The notes: generated from the letters alone by a model not told the origin. Positions 27,794 through 37,447 are shown, numbered from the stretch's first letter. The stretch: DNA of 60,723 nucleotides from Streptomyces sp. ISL-87 (GCF_018614095.1 NZ_JAGGOY010000063.1:115128-175850); one strand, 5' to 3'. Made by a program: numbers and translations.

Positions 27794-28822
27794 ATGGTGG
27801 TACGTGTAGCGGTGGCCGGAGCGAGCGGGTACGCGGGCGGGGAGGTGCTGCGCCTGCTGCTCTCGCACCCCGAGGTGGAGATCGGCGCGCTGACCGGACA
27901 CTCCAACGCCGGACAGCTCCTCGGCTCCCTTCAGCCGCACCTCGTGCCGCTCGCCGGCCGGACTCTGGAGGCGACCTCGCCCGAGGTCCTCGCCGGTCAC
28001 GACGTCGTGTTCCTCGCGCTGCCGCACGGCCAGTCCGCGGCCGTCGCCGCACAGCTCGGCGAGGACGTCCTCGTCGTCGACATGGGCGCCGACCACCGGC
28101 TGAAGGACTCGGCCGACTGGGACGAGTTCTACGGCGCCCCGCACGCCGGGACCTGGCCCTACGGTCTCCCCGAGCTGCCGGGCTGCCGTGCCGCGCTGGC
28201 GGGGTCGAAGCGGATCGCCGTTCCCGGCTGCTACCCGACCGCCGTCTCGCTCGCGCTCTTCCCCGCGTACGCGGCGCAGCTGGCCGAGCCGGAGGCCGTG
28301 ATCGTCGCCGCCACCGGCACCTCCGGCGCGGGCAAGGCCCTCAAGCCGCACCTGCTCGGCTCCGAGGTCATGGGCTCCATGAGCCCGTACGGCGTCGGCG
28401 GCGGGCACCGCCACACCCCCGAGATGGTGCAGAACCTGAGCCCCGTCGCGGGCACCAAGGTCTCCGTCTCCTTCACGCCGACCCTCGCGCCCATGCCCCG
28501 CGGCATCCTCGCCACCTGCTCCGCGAAGGCCCTGCCGGGCACCACCGCGGAGTCGGTCCGCGCCGCGTACGAGAAGGCGTACGCCGACGAGCCCTTCGTC
28601 CACCTGCTCCCCGAGGGCCAGTGGCCGGCAACCTCGTCCGTCTACGGTTCCAACGCCGTTCAGATCCAGGTCGCCTACGACGGATCCGCCCAGCGGATCA
28701 TCGCGATCAGCGCCATCGACAACCTGACCAAGGGCACCGCCGGCGGCGCGGTGCAGAGCATGAACATCGCCCTCGGGCTCCCCGAGTGGCTGGGTCTTTC
28801 CACGATCGGAGTCGCGCCGTGA
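27794..28822 (+). CDS. argC: N-acetyl-gamma-glutamyl-phosphate reductase
   Basis: 342-aa NADPH-dependent enzyme reducing N-acetylglutamyl phosphate to the semialdehyde, step 3 of ornithine synthesis. The Rossmann start VRVAVAGASGYAGGEVLRLL, FLALPHGQSA, the catalytic Cys in IAVPGCYPTAV (about residue 147), SGAGKALKPHL, YGVGGGHRHTPE and TASVYGSNAVQIQV-type C-terminal segments are all present. ATG 27794 has GAGGAGGG upstream. It is first gene of argC-(sORF)-argJBDR under ARG boxes. Its stop overlaps the small ORF at 28819. Confidence 0.96.
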   Translation: MVVRVAVAGASGYAGGEVLRLLLSHPEVEIGALTGHSNAGQLLGSLQPHLVPLAGRTLEATSPEVLAGHDVVFLALPHGQSAAVAAQLGEDVLVVDMGADHRLKDSADWDEFYGAPHAGTWPYGLPELPGCRAALAGSKRIAVPGCYPTAVSLALFPAYAAQLAEPEAVIVAATGTSGAGKALKPHLLGSEVMGSMSPYGVGGGHRHTPEMVQNLSPVAGTKVSVSFTPTLAPMPRGILATCSAKALPGTTAESVRAAYEKAYADEPFVHLLPEGQWPATSSVYGSNAVQIQVAYDGSAQRIIAISAIDNLTKGTAGGAVQSMNIALGLPEWLGLSTIGVAP

Positions 28823-28914
28823 GCGACGCACGCGCAGCCACCGGGCTGAGGACGACGACGATGGCCGCACCGGCGCGCTGCGCGGGCGGAGAAGCGAACG
28901 AGGAGATGCAGTGA
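28819..28914 (+). CDS. 31-codon small ORF bridging argC and argJ
   Basis: GTG 28819 overlaps the argC stop (GTGA) and its TGA at 28912-28914 overlaps the argJ GTG start (again GTGA). The peptide starts MSDARAATGLRTTT and ends EANEEMQ, with no known domain. The exact fit at both ends suggests that it is translated to keep ribosomes moving from argC to argJ. It could instead be an accident of the intergenic sequence; conservation is unknown. Confidence 0.4.
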   Translation: MSDARAATGLRTTTMAAPARCAGGEANEEMQ

Positions 28915-30068
28915 GCGTCACGGCAGCACAGGGATTCACGGCGGCGGGCATCGCCGCCGGAATCAAGGCGAACGGCAACCCCGACCTGGCCCTCGTGGTC
29001 AACAACGGGCCGCGTCTGGCCGCCGCGGGCGTCTTCACCTCCAACCGCGTCAAGGCCGCGCCCGTCCACTGGTCGGAGCAGGTCCTGCGCGGCGGCTCCG
29101 TCAGCGCGGTGGTCCTCAATTCTGGCGGCGCCAACGCCTGCACCGGCCCCAAGGGCTTCCAGGACACCCACGCCACCGCCGAGAAGGTGGCCGAGGCCCT
29201 GGGCGGCGAGCACAACGCCGGCGAGGTCGCCGTGGCCTCCACCGGGCTGATCGGCGTCCTGCTCCCCATGGACAAGCTGCTCCCCGGCATCGAGACCGCC
29301 GTCGAGGCACTCACCGAGGACGGCGGCGAGGCGGCCGCCATCGCCATCAAGACCACCGACACCGTGCACAAGACGGCCACCGTCTCGCAGGCAGGCTGGA
29401 CCGTCGGCGGCATGGCCAAGGGCGCGGGCATGCTCGCCCCGGGCCTGGCCACCATGCTCGTCGTCCTCACCACCGACGCCGACCTGGACAGCGCCACCCT
29501 CGACGAGGCGCTGCGCGCCGCCACCCGTACCACCTTCGACCGGGTCGACTCCGACGGCTGCATGTCCACCAACGACACGGTGCTGCTGCTCGCCTCGGGC
29601 GCGTCCGGCCAGGTGCCGGCGTACGAGGAGTTCGCGCAGGCCGTACGCACGGTCTGCGACGACCTGGCCCGCCAGCTGATCGGTGACGCCGAGGGCGCCA
29701 GCAAGGACATCCGCATCGAGGTCATCGGCGCGGCCAGCGAGGACGACGCGGTCGAGGTGGGCCGGTCCATCGCCCGGAACAACCTGCTCAAGTGCGCCAT
29801 CCACGGCGAGGACCCGAACTGGGGCCGGGTGCTCTCCGCCATCGGCACCACCAAGGCATCCTTCGACCCGGACCGCCTCAACGTCGCCATCAACGGCGTC
29901 TGGGTCTGCAAGAACGGTTCGGTCGGCGAGGACCGCGACCTGGTCAGCATGAAGGACCGCGAGGTCCGCATCACCGCCGACCTGTCCACCGGCTCCGAGT
30001 CCGCGGTCATCTGGGCCAACGACCTGACCGCCGAGTACGTCCACGAGAACAGCGCGTACTCCTCATGA
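28911..30068 (+). CDS. argJ: Bifunctional ornithine acetyltransferase/N-acetylglutamate synthase
   Basis: 385-aa ArgJ, which moves the acetyl group from N-acetylornithine to glutamate and so closes the cyclic arginine pathway. Family marks: AAGIAAGIKANGNPDLALVVNNGP, SGGANACTGPKG, the self-cleavage region KGAGMLAPGLATMLVVLTTDA in which the Thr of ATML becomes the N-terminal nucleophile of the beta chain, and NNLLKCAIHGEDPNWGRVL. Start GTG 28911 has AGGAG upstream. Its stop overlaps argB (ATGA). Whether it is mono- or bifunctional cannot be read from sequence. Confidence 0.95.
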   Translation: MSVTAAQGFTAAGIAAGIKANGNPDLALVVNNGPRLAAAGVFTSNRVKAAPVHWSEQVLRGGSVSAVVLNSGGANACTGPKGFQDTHATAEKVAEALGGEHNAGEVAVASTGLIGVLLPMDKLLPGIETAVEALTEDGGEAAAIAIKTTDTVHKTATVSQAGWTVGGMAKGAGMLAPGLATMLVVLTTDADLDSATLDEALRAATRTTFDRVDSDGCMSTNDTVLLLASGASGQVPAYEEFAQAVRTVCDDLARQLIGDAEGASKDIRIEVIGAASEDDAVEVGRSIARNNLLKCAIHGEDPNWGRVLSAIGTTKASFDPDRLNVAINGVWVCKNGSVGEDRDLVSMKDREVRITADLSTGSESAVIWANDLTAEYVHENSAYSS

Positions 30069-30985
30069 GCAGGGCCGACGGCAAGACACGGAAGCACACC
30101 GCGCTGCCCAAGGCACAGATCCTCATCGAGGCGCTGCCCTGGCTCACCCGCCACAACGGCAAGGTCGTCGTCATCAAGTTCGGCGGCAACGCCATGATCG
30201 ACGAGGATCTGAAGGCCGCCTTCGCCCAGGACGTGGTCTTCCTGCGCCAGGCCGGCCTCAAGCCGGTCGTGGTGCACGGCGGCGGCCCGCAGATCAACGC
30301 CCAGCTCGACAAGCAGGGCCTGGTCAGCGAGTTCAAGGCCGGCCTGCGGGTCACCACCCCGGAGGCCATGGACGTGGTCCGGATGGTCCTGGCGGGCCAG
30401 GTCCAGCGCGAGCTGGTCGGGCTGCTCAACCAGCACGGGCCCCTCGCGGTCGGCATGACCGGTGAGGACGCCCACACGATCACCGCCACCAAGCACACCC
30501 CGCAGATCGAGGGCGAGCTCGTCGACATCGGCCGGGTCGGCGAGATCACCGCCATCGACACCGGCGCGATCGAGGCGCTGCTGGCGGACGGCCGGATCCC
30601 GGTCATCTCCTCCATCGCGCGCAGCGCCGACGACCATCACGTCTACAACGTGAACGCCGACACGGCGGCCGCGGCCCTCGCCGCCGCCCTCGGCGCCGAG
30701 ACGCTGATGGTCCTCACCGACGTCGAGGGCCTCTACGCGGACTGGCCCAACAGCGACGAGGTCATCAGCCGGCTCACCGTGAGCGAGCTGGAGAAGCTGC
30801 TGCCCGAGCTGTCCAGCGGCATGGTGCCCAAGATGGAGGGGTGCCTGCACGCCGTCCGCGGCGGCGTGAGCACCGCCAGGGTGATCGACGGGCGGGTCCA
30901 GCACTCGATCCTGCTGGAGATCTTCACCGACGAGGGAATCGGCACGATGGTCGTGCCCGACGAGCAGCAAGGGGGAGCGAAGTGA
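30065..30985 (+). CDS. argB: Acetylglutamate kinase
   Basis: 306-aa amino-acid kinase phosphorylating N-acetylglutamate, the usual arginine feedback point. Motifs: VVVIKFGGNAMIDEDL, VVVHGGGPQINAQLDKQGL, VGMTGEDAHTI, NADTAAAALAAALGAETLMVLTDVEGLY and the C-terminal GGVSTARVIDGRVQHSILLEIFTDEGIGTM. The N-terminal extension of about 25 residues resembles the arginine-sensitive hexameric form. Both ends overlap neighbours (argJ by ATGA, argD by GTGA), so translation is coupled. Confidence 0.96.
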   Translation: MSRADGKTRKHTALPKAQILIEALPWLTRHNGKVVVIKFGGNAMIDEDLKAAFAQDVVFLRQAGLKPVVVHGGGPQINAQLDKQGLVSEFKAGLRVTTPEAMDVVRMVLAGQVQRELVGLLNQHGPLAVGMTGEDAHTITATKHTPQIEGELVDIGRVGEITAIDTGAIEALLADGRIPVISSIARSADDHHVYNVNADTAAAALAAALGAETLMVLTDVEGLYADWPNSDEVISRLTVSELEKLLPELSSGMVPKMEGCLHAVRGGVSTARVIDGRVQHSILLEIFTDEGIGTMVVPDEQQGGAK

Positions 30986-32226
30986 CCGGGAGCAACACCG
31001 CAGGCGCCGGAAACGAGGCGTACGCGGCCCGCTGGCAGGGTGCGCTGACCAACAACTACGGCACCCCCGCGCTGGCACTCGTACGAGGCGAGGGCGCGCA
31101 GGTCTGGGACGCGGACGGCAAGCAGTACACCGACTTCGTCGGCGGTATCGCGGTCAACGCCCTCGGCCACGCGCACCCGGCGGTCGTCTCCGCGGTGTCC
31201 GGGCAGATCTCCACCCTCGGCCACGTCTCCAACCTCTACGCGTCCGGGCCGGTCCTCGCCCTCGGCGAGCGGCTGCTCCAGCTCTTCGGCCGCCCCGGCA
31301 AGGTTTTCTTCTGCAATTCCGGTGCGGAGGCCGTCGAGGCCGCCTTCAAGATCGGCCGGCTGACCGGGCGTACGCACATGGTGGCCACCGGCGGCGGCTT
31401 CCACGGCCGGACCATGGGCGCCCTCGCGCTCACCGGCCAGCCCAAGAAGCAGGGCCCCTTCCTGCCCCTGCCCGGCGATGTCACGCACGTCCCGTACGGC
31501 GATGTGGAGGCCCTGCGGGCCGCTGTCACCGAGGAGACCGCGTTCGTCATCATCGAACCGATCCAGGGCGAAAACGGCGTCGTCGTCCCGCCGGCCGGGT
31601 ACCTGACGGCCGCCCGCGAGATCACCCGGGCCACCGGAACCCTGCTCGTCCTCGACGAGGTGCAGACCGGCGTCGGGCGTTGCGGCCAGTGGTTCGAGCA
31701 CCAGGCCCACGAGGGTGTCGAGCCCGACCTCGTCACACTCGCGAAGGGTCTGGGCGGCGGTCTGCCGATCGGAGCCGTCGCCGCCTTCGGGCCGGCCGCG
31801 GACCTGCTCCAGCCCGGGCAGCACGGCACCACCTTCGGTGGGAACCCGGTCGCCTGCGCCGCCGGCCTCGCCGTCATCGACACCATCGCCGCCGACGGCC
31901 TGCTCGACCAGGTCAAGGCGCGGGGCGAGCGGCTGCGGTCCGGAATCGAGAACTCCGCGCACGGGCTGGTCTCCCATGTCCGTGGTGCGGGCCTTCTGCT
32001 GGGTATCGTGCTGACCGAGCCGCTCGCACCCCAGGTGCAGCAGGCGGCTCAGGACGCCGGCTTCCTGGTCAACGCGCCCGCCCCCGACGTCGTACGGCTC
32101 ATGCCCCCGTACGTGCTCACCGAGGCCGAGGCGGACGCGTTCGTCCAGGCACTGCCCGGCATCCTCGACGCAGCCAAGCGGGCTGCCGAGCACGCGGCCA
32201 ACGGGGACGGACACACCGGGGAATGA
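30982..32226 (+). CDS. argD: Acetylornithine aminotransferase
   Basis: 414-aa class III PLP aminotransferase making N-acetylornithine. Seen: DFVGGIAVNALGHAHPAV, FFCNSGAEAVEAAFKIGR, GGFHGRTMGALALTG, IIEPIQGENGVVVPP, LLVLDEVQTGVGR and the PLP lysine in LVTLAKGLGGGLPIGA (about residue 255). GTG 30982 overlaps the argB stop. argR follows after 7 bp. Confidence 0.95.
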   Translation: MTGSNTAGAGNEAYAARWQGALTNNYGTPALALVRGEGAQVWDADGKQYTDFVGGIAVNALGHAHPAVVSAVSGQISTLGHVSNLYASGPVLALGERLLQLFGRPGKVFFCNSGAEAVEAAFKIGRLTGRTHMVATGGGFHGRTMGALALTGQPKKQGPFLPLPGDVTHVPYGDVEALRAAVTEETAFVIIEPIQGENGVVVPPAGYLTAAREITRATGTLLVLDEVQTGVGRCGQWFEHQAHEGVEPDLVTLAKGLGGGLPIGAVAAFGPAADLLQPGQHGTTFGGNPVACAAGLAVIDTIAADGLLDQVKARGERLRSGIENSAHGLVSHVRGAGLLLGIVLTEPLAPQVQQAAQDAGFLVNAPAPDVVRLMPPYVLTEAEADAFVQALPGILDAAKRAAEHAANGDGHTGE

Positions 32227-32233
32227 GACGACG

Positions 32234-32770
32234 ATGAGTCAGGCGCAGGAACACGAGCAGAACGGCCAGTCCGTACCGCAGACCCGCACCGCCCGCCACC
32301 GCCGGATCGTGGACATCCTCAACCGGCAGCCGGTCCGCTCCCAGAGCCAGCTGGCGAAGCTGCTCGCCGACGACGGGCTGAGCGTCACCCAGGCGACGCT
32401 CTCCCGCGACCTCGACGAGCTGGGCGCGGTGAAGATCCGCAATACGGGCGGCGAGCTGATCTACGCGGTCCCGAGCGAGGGCGGCTTCCGCACCCCGCAG
32501 GCTCCGCTGGGTGAGTCGGCGAAGGAGGAGCGCATGCGGCGCCTCTCCGGCGAGCTGCTGATCTCGGCGGAGGCCTCCGCGAACCTCGTGGTCCTGCGCA
32601 CCCCGCCGGGTGCGGCCCAGTTCCTCGCCTCGGCGATCGACCAGGCCGAACTCCGCGAGATCCTCGGCACCATCGCGGGCGACGACACCCTGATGCTGAT
32701 CAGCCGGGACCCGGCGGGCGGCCAGGCCCTGGCCGACCACCTGCTGCGGCTGGCGCAGAAGGAGAGCTGA
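32234..32770 (+). CDS. argR: Arginine repressor
   Basis: 178-aa ArgR. The N-terminal winged helix (TARHRRIVDILNRQPVRSQSQLAKLLADDGLSVTQATLSRDLDELGAVKIRN) is followed by the hexamerisation/arginine-binding domain with GTIAGDDTLMLISRD near residue 155, which holds the aspartates that bind arginine. It should repress argC and argG through the ARG-box-like sites seen upstream of both. It is last in the argCJBDR operon. The 127 bp to the next gene are GC-rich with no supported gene. Confidence 0.94.
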   Translation: MSQAQEHEQNGQSVPQTRTARHRRIVDILNRQPVRSQSQLAKLLADDGLSVTQATLSRDLDELGAVKIRNTGGELIYAVPSEGGFRTPQAPLGESAKEERMRRLSGELLISAEASANLVVLRTPPGAAQFLASAIDQAELREILGTIAGDDTLMLISRDPAGGQALADHLLRLAQKES

Positions 32771-32897
32771 GCGGCCCGGCCGTAGTCCGCGGCCGCCGAA
32801 ACTCGTACGCGGCGGCGGCCACGGCGCACGGCCCGGCCGAGTGGGCGGCGGCCGTGCTGACCGCCTCGGCGCTGGCGCGCCGCGACCGGGGACGCCG

Positions 32898-33596
32898 CTA
32901 GTACCGGGTGACGTCCAGCGGCCCGTCCGTCGTGCCGATCGCGATGTGCGGCGCGCGGCGCGGGCTGGCCCAGCGCAGGATCGCGCGCATGGCCCGTTCC
33001 GGGACGGACACGCAGCCGGCCGTCGCGCCCTTGCCGTTGACGTGCAGGAAGATGCCCGCGCCGCGGCGGTGTACGGGGCGCTCGTAGTTGAAGCCGATGA
33101 GCAGCGCGTGCGCGTACTGCTTCTCGTACGTCACCAGGTGCTCGGCCTCACCCGGCGCGCAGTCCGCCGGCAGCGGCTCCACCCAGCGGTTGTAGCTGGC
33201 CGACGCGTTGTCCTGGCACCACCACGAACGGTCCGTCACCCGCCGGTAGCGGTACTCCGTCCCGGCCGGGGCCGAGCGGATCCCGAAGGCGTACGGGAGC
33301 TCGTACAGGCCCGTCGGAGTGGTGTTCGTGCCCTGAGTGCGGGTCGCGCCCTCGGTCAGGCCGTTCGCGCCGAACCGGGCCTCGGCGCTGCCCGCCTCAA
33401 ACCAGCGCCCCGCGCGCCGGTCCCACCAGGTCAGCCGCCCGGTCGTGGAGCCGCGCGCGGGCGCGACGGCGGTGATCAGCTGACTGCCGCCGCCGGTGTC
33501 GGCGAGGCGGGCGGGCAGCGGGTCATGCAGGTCATGCCCTTGGGGGAGCAGGGTGGTGACGATCAGTGAGCCGGTGACAAGGGCGGTACGCAGCAC
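32898..33596 (-). CDS. Exported L,D-transpeptidase (YkuD-type)
   Basis: 232-aa secreted or membrane-anchored protein with an N-terminal hydrophobic segment (LVTGSLIVTTLLP). The catalytic motif IFLHVNGKGATAGCVSVPE (His then Cys, near residues 188-198) is the YkuD signature. Such enzymes cross-link peptidoglycan stem peptides 3-3 or attach proteins. The central part includes SWWCQDNASASYNRWV. GTG 33596 begins 3 bp after the upstream gene stop, so it belongs to the minus-strand trio starting with the HEAT fragment. Confidence 0.82.
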   Translation of the reverse strand: MLRTALVTGSLIVTTLLPQGHDLHDPLPARLADTGGGSQLITAVAPARGSTTGRLTWWDRRAGRWFEAGSAEARFGANGLTEGATRTQGTNTTPTGLYELPYAFGIRSAPAGTEYRYRRVTDRSWWCQDNASASYNRWVEPLPADCAPGEAEHLVTYEKQYAHALLIGFNYERPVHRRGAGIFLHVNGKGATAGCVSVPERAMRAILRWASPRRAPHIAIGTTDGPLDVTRY

Positions 33597-33599
33597 ATG

Positions 33600-34181
<582 letters not shown>

Positions 34182-34190
34182 GACCGGATT

Positions 34191-34677
34191 TTATTCGCCG
34201 GAACGGCCGGGCCAGGGCGGGGAATTCAAGTCCGCGAAACCCAGCCGCCCGTGGCGCAGGTCGGTCTTCCCCGCGGTCAGGGTGAGCTGCCAGTTCCAAG
34301 CGCGCAGCTCGGCCGTCGCCAGCTCGCGCAGGTTCGGGTCGGGATCCGCCGCCAGAGCCACACAGGCCCGTAGCTCGGCGATCCCGCCCTGCTCGCGCAG
34401 AAGGTGGAAGGCCGCCCGGCGGGTGTGCGCGGGCCGGTCCGGGGCGATGCGGGCCGCCAGCCATCCGGAGTCCAGCCGCCGGGCCACCGGGCGCAGGCAG
34501 AGGGAGGCCTCGCGGGCCACCGACGCCGACGGGTCGTCCAGCAGATGGAGCAGCAGCCCGGCCAGGGCGGCGGCCAGGACCGGACGGGCCTCGGCGCCCC
34601 GCTGGCCACGCACTCGATATACGGGCTGGTCAGCGGGGCGGCGGCGGGCTCGATTGACGAAACATACGGAGTAGTGC
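34191..34677 (-). pseudogene. HEAT-repeat protein fragment, 5'-truncated at argG promoter
   Basis: About 160 codons of helical HEAT-like sequence: LLLHLLDDPSASVAREASLCLRPVARRL, HTRRAAFHLLREQGGIAEL, CVALAADPDPNLRELATAELRAW. The only in-frame ATG far enough upstream (34677) lies in the ARG-box region of argG and is followed by an atypical MHYSVCFVNRARRRPADQP, so the true 5' part seems lost. It ends 9 bp before the flavin-fold gene. It could still be expressed from an internal start. Confidence 0.5.
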
Positions 34678-34703
34678 ATAGTTATGCCTGTCGTTGAATG
34701 CAC
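34672..34703 (+). promoter_or_regulatory. ARG-box-like ArgR site before argG
   Basis: The perfect palindrome GCATAGTTATGC (34676-34687) with flanking TAGT and CTG resembles one ARG box; TTGAATGCAC at 34694-34703 could be the second half. It sits 16-45 bp before argG. Confidence 0.6.
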
Positions 34704-34718
34704 CGTAAGGAGAAACCC

Positions 34719-35912
34719 GTGACCGAGCGCGTCGTACTCGCCTACTCGGGCGGCCTGGACACCTCCGTCGCCATCGGCTGGATCGCCGAGGAGACGGGCG
34801 CCGAGGTCATCGCCGTTGCCGTGGACGTCGGCCAGGGCGGCGAGGACCTGGACGTCATCCGCAAGCGCGCGCTCGCCTGCGGTGCCGTCGAGGCCGAGGT
34901 CGCGGACGCCAAGGACGAATTCGCCAATGAGTACTGCCTCCCGGCGATCAAGGCGAACGCCCTCTACATGGACCGGTACCCGCTGGTCTCGGCCCTCTCC
35001 CGGCCGACCATCGTCAAGCACCTCGTCGCCGCCGCGAACAAGCACAACGCGACGATCGTCGCCCACGGCTGCACCGGCAAGGGCAACGACCAGGTCCGCT
35101 TCGAGGCCGGCATCGCCGCCCTCGGCCCCGACCTCAAGTGCATCGCCCCGGTCCGCGACTACGCGATGACCCGCGACAAGGCGATCGCCTTCTGCGAGGA
35201 GAAGAACCTCCCGATCGCGACCACCAAGAAGTCCCCGTACTCCATCGACCAGAACGTCTTCGGGCGCGCCGTCGAGACGGGCTTCCTGGAGGACATCTGG
35301 AACTCGCCGATCGAGGACATCTACGAGTACACCTCGAACCCGGCCACCCCGCGCGAGGCCGACGAGGTCGTCATCTCCTTCAAGGAGGGCGTCCCGGTCG
35401 CCATCGACGGCAAGCCCGTCACCGTGCTCCAGGCCATCCAGCAGCTCAACGAGCGCGCCGGCGCCCAGGGCATCGGCCGGATCGACATGGTCGAGGACCG
35501 TCTCGTGGGCATCAAGTCCCGTGAGGTGTACGAGGCCCCGGGTGCGATCGCGCTGATCACCGCCCACCAGGAGCTGGAGAACGTCACCGTCGAGCGCGAG
35601 CTGGCCCGCTACAAGCGGCAGGTCGAGCAGCGCTGGGGCGAGATGGTCTACGACGGCCTGTGGTTCTCCCCGCTCAAGCGCGCCCTGGACGGCTTCATCA
35701 ACGAGGCCAACCAGCACGTCACCGGCGACATCCGGATGACCCTGCACGGCGGCCGCGCCGTCGTCACCGGCCGGAAGTCGGACGAGTCGCTGTACGACTT
35801 CAACCTCGCGACCTACGACTCGGGCGACACCTTCGACCAGTCCAAGGCCCAGGGCTTCATCGAGATCTTCGGCCTGTCCTCGAAGATCGCCGCGCGCCGC
35901 GACCTCGCCTGA
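34719..35912 (+). CDS. argG: Argininosuccinate synthase
   Basis: 397-aa enzyme joining citrulline and aspartate with ATP. Motifs: RVVLAYSGGLDTSVAIGWI (PP-loop), AVDVGQGGEDLDVIRKRA, AHGCTGKGNDQVRFE, YSIDQNVFGRAVETG. GTG 34719 follows AAGGAG and starts at the conserved VTERVVLAYSGG; the upstream in-frame ATG 34698 would overlap the ribosome site. An ARG-box-like site precedes it. argH follows 91 bp later. Base usage matches the core genome. Confidence 0.96.
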   Translation: MTERVVLAYSGGLDTSVAIGWIAEETGAEVIAVAVDVGQGGEDLDVIRKRALACGAVEAEVADAKDEFANEYCLPAIKANALYMDRYPLVSALSRPTIVKHLVAAANKHNATIVAHGCTGKGNDQVRFEAGIAALGPDLKCIAPVRDYAMTRDKAIAFCEEKNLPIATTKKSPYSIDQNVFGRAVETGFLEDIWNSPIEDIYEYTSNPATPREADEVVISFKEGVPVAIDGKPVTVLQAIQQLNERAGAQGIGRIDMVEDRLVGIKSREVYEAPGAIALITAHQELENVTVERELARYKRQVEQRWGEMVYDGLWFSPLKRALDGFINEANQHVTGDIRMTLHGGRAVVTGRKSDESLYDFNLATYDSGDTFDQSKAQGFIEIFGLSSKIAARRDLA

Positions 35913-36003
35913 GTCGTTAGGCAACGCAGTACCGAGACCGCCTCCCCGTTACCTCCGCGGCGGGGAGGCCGTCGCACATTCACCCTCTTGAGGAGCAGTA
36001 GCT

Positions 36004-37434
36004 GTGAGCAGCAACAACGGTGGTGACGTCCGGCTCTGGGGCGGCCGGTTCGCCGACGGCCCCGCCGAGGCCCTCGCGAAGCTGTCCGCGTCGGTCCACT
36101 TCGACTGGCGCCTGGCGCCGTACGACATCGCCGGCTCCCGCGCCCACGCCCGTGTGCTCCACAAGGCGGGCCTGCTCACGGCCGACGAGCTCGACCGTAT
36201 GATCGCCGGCCTGGAGCAGCTCGAAGTCGACGTGGCCGACGGCTCCTTCACCGGCACCATCGCCGACGAGGACGTCCACACCGCCCTGGAGCGCGGCCTG
36301 CTGGAGCGGCTCGGCGCCGACCTCGGTGGCAAGCTCCGGGCCGGCCGGTCCCGCAACGACCAGGTGGCCACCCTCTTCCGGATGTACCTGCGCGACCACG
36401 CCCGGATCGTCGGCGGCCTCATCGCCGATCTCCAGGACGCGCTGGTCGGCCTCGCCGAGGCGCACCCGGACGTGGCGATGCCGGGCCGGACCCACCTCCA
36501 GCACGCGCAGCCGGTGCTCTTCGCCCACCACGTACTGGCCCACGTGCAGTCGCTGTCGCGGGACGCGGAGCGGCTGCGCCAGTGGGACACCCGTACGGCG
36601 GTCTCCCCGTACGGCTCGGGCGCCCTGGCCGGCTCCTCGCTGGGCCTGGACCCGGAGGCGGTCGCCGCCGACCTCGGCTTCGAGCGGGGCTCGGTCGGCA
36701 ACTCGATCGACGGCACGGCCTCCCGTGACTTCGTCGCCGAGTTCGCCTTCATCACCGCGATGATCGGGATCAACCTGTCCCGGATCGCGGAGGAGATCAT
36801 CATCTGGAACACGAAGGAGTTCTCCTTCGTCACCCTGCACGACGCCTTCTCCACCGGGTCGTCGATCATGCCGCAGAAGAAGAACCCGGACATCGCGGAA
36901 CTGGCGCGCGGCAAGTCGGGCCGCCTCATCGGCAACCTGACCGGCCTGCTGGCCACCCTCAAGGCCCTGCCGCTCGCGTACAACCGCGACCTCCAGGAGG
37001 ACAAGGAGCCGGTCTTCGACTCGTGCGACACCCTTGAGGTCCTGCTCCCGGCCTTCACCGGCATGATGGCGACCCTCACCGTCAACCGGGAGCGGATGGA
37101 GGAGCTGGCTCCGGCGGGCTTCTCCCTCGCGACCGACATCGCGGAGTGGCTGGTCAAGCAGGGTGTGCCGTTCCGGGTGGCGCACGAGGTGGCCGGCGAG
37201 TGCGTCAAGGTCTGCGAGGTGCTCGGGATCGAGCTCGACGAGCTGACCGACGAGCAGTTCGCGAAGATCTCGGAGCACCTGACGCCGGAGGTCCGCACGG
37301 TCCTCAACGTGCCCGGCGCCCTCGCCTCCCGCAACGGCCGCGGCGGCACCGCCCCGTCGGCGGTCGCGACCCAGCTCACCGAGCTGAAGGCCGACCTGGT
37401 CATCCAGCACGCCTGGGCGATCCACAAGCAGTAA
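36004..37434 (+). CDS. argH: Argininosuccinate lyase
   Basis: 476-aa lyase of the fumarase/aspartase superfamily, releasing arginine and fumarate. Seen: RLWGGRFADGPAEALAKLSASVHFDWRLAPYDI, AGRSRNDQVATLFRMYLRD, PGRTHLQHAQPVLFAHH, and the catalytic loop FSTGSSIMPQKKNPDIAELARGKSGRL (Ser near residue 283). GTG 36004 follows GAGGAG. It is separated from argG by 91 bp and ended by a strong terminator. Confidence 0.96.
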   Translation: MSSNNGGDVRLWGGRFADGPAEALAKLSASVHFDWRLAPYDIAGSRAHARVLHKAGLLTADELDRMIAGLEQLEVDVADGSFTGTIADEDVHTALERGLLERLGADLGGKLRAGRSRNDQVATLFRMYLRDHARIVGGLIADLQDALVGLAEAHPDVAMPGRTHLQHAQPVLFAHHVLAHVQSLSRDAERLRQWDTRTAVSPYGSGALAGSSLGLDPEAVAADLGFERGSVGNSIDGTASRDFVAEFAFITAMIGINLSRIAEEIIIWNTKEFSFVTLHDAFSTGSSIMPQKKNPDIAELARGKSGRLIGNLTGLLATLKALPLAYNRDLQEDKEPVFDSCDTLEVLLPAFTGMMATLTVNRERMEELAPAGFSLATDIAEWLVKQGVPFRVAHEVAGECVKVCEVLGIELDELTDEQFAKISEHLTPEVRTVLNVPGALASRNGRGGTAPSAVATQLTELKADLVIQHAWAIHKQ

Positions 37435-37447
37435 CCGCGCGGCCCGT

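Noticed and set aside
27641..31078. A 1,145-codon open frame on the minus strand across argC, argJ and argB
   Set aside because: Long antisense frames are routine in high-GC genes because third-position GC avoids stops. Its translation is low-complexity and lacks any family motif, while the plus-strand genes are certain.
32771..32889. A small open frame after argR ending at 32889 (ends LTASALARRDRGRR)
   Set aside because: The codon pattern looks coding-like, but no ATG, GTG or TTG with a ribosome site opens it after the argR stop.
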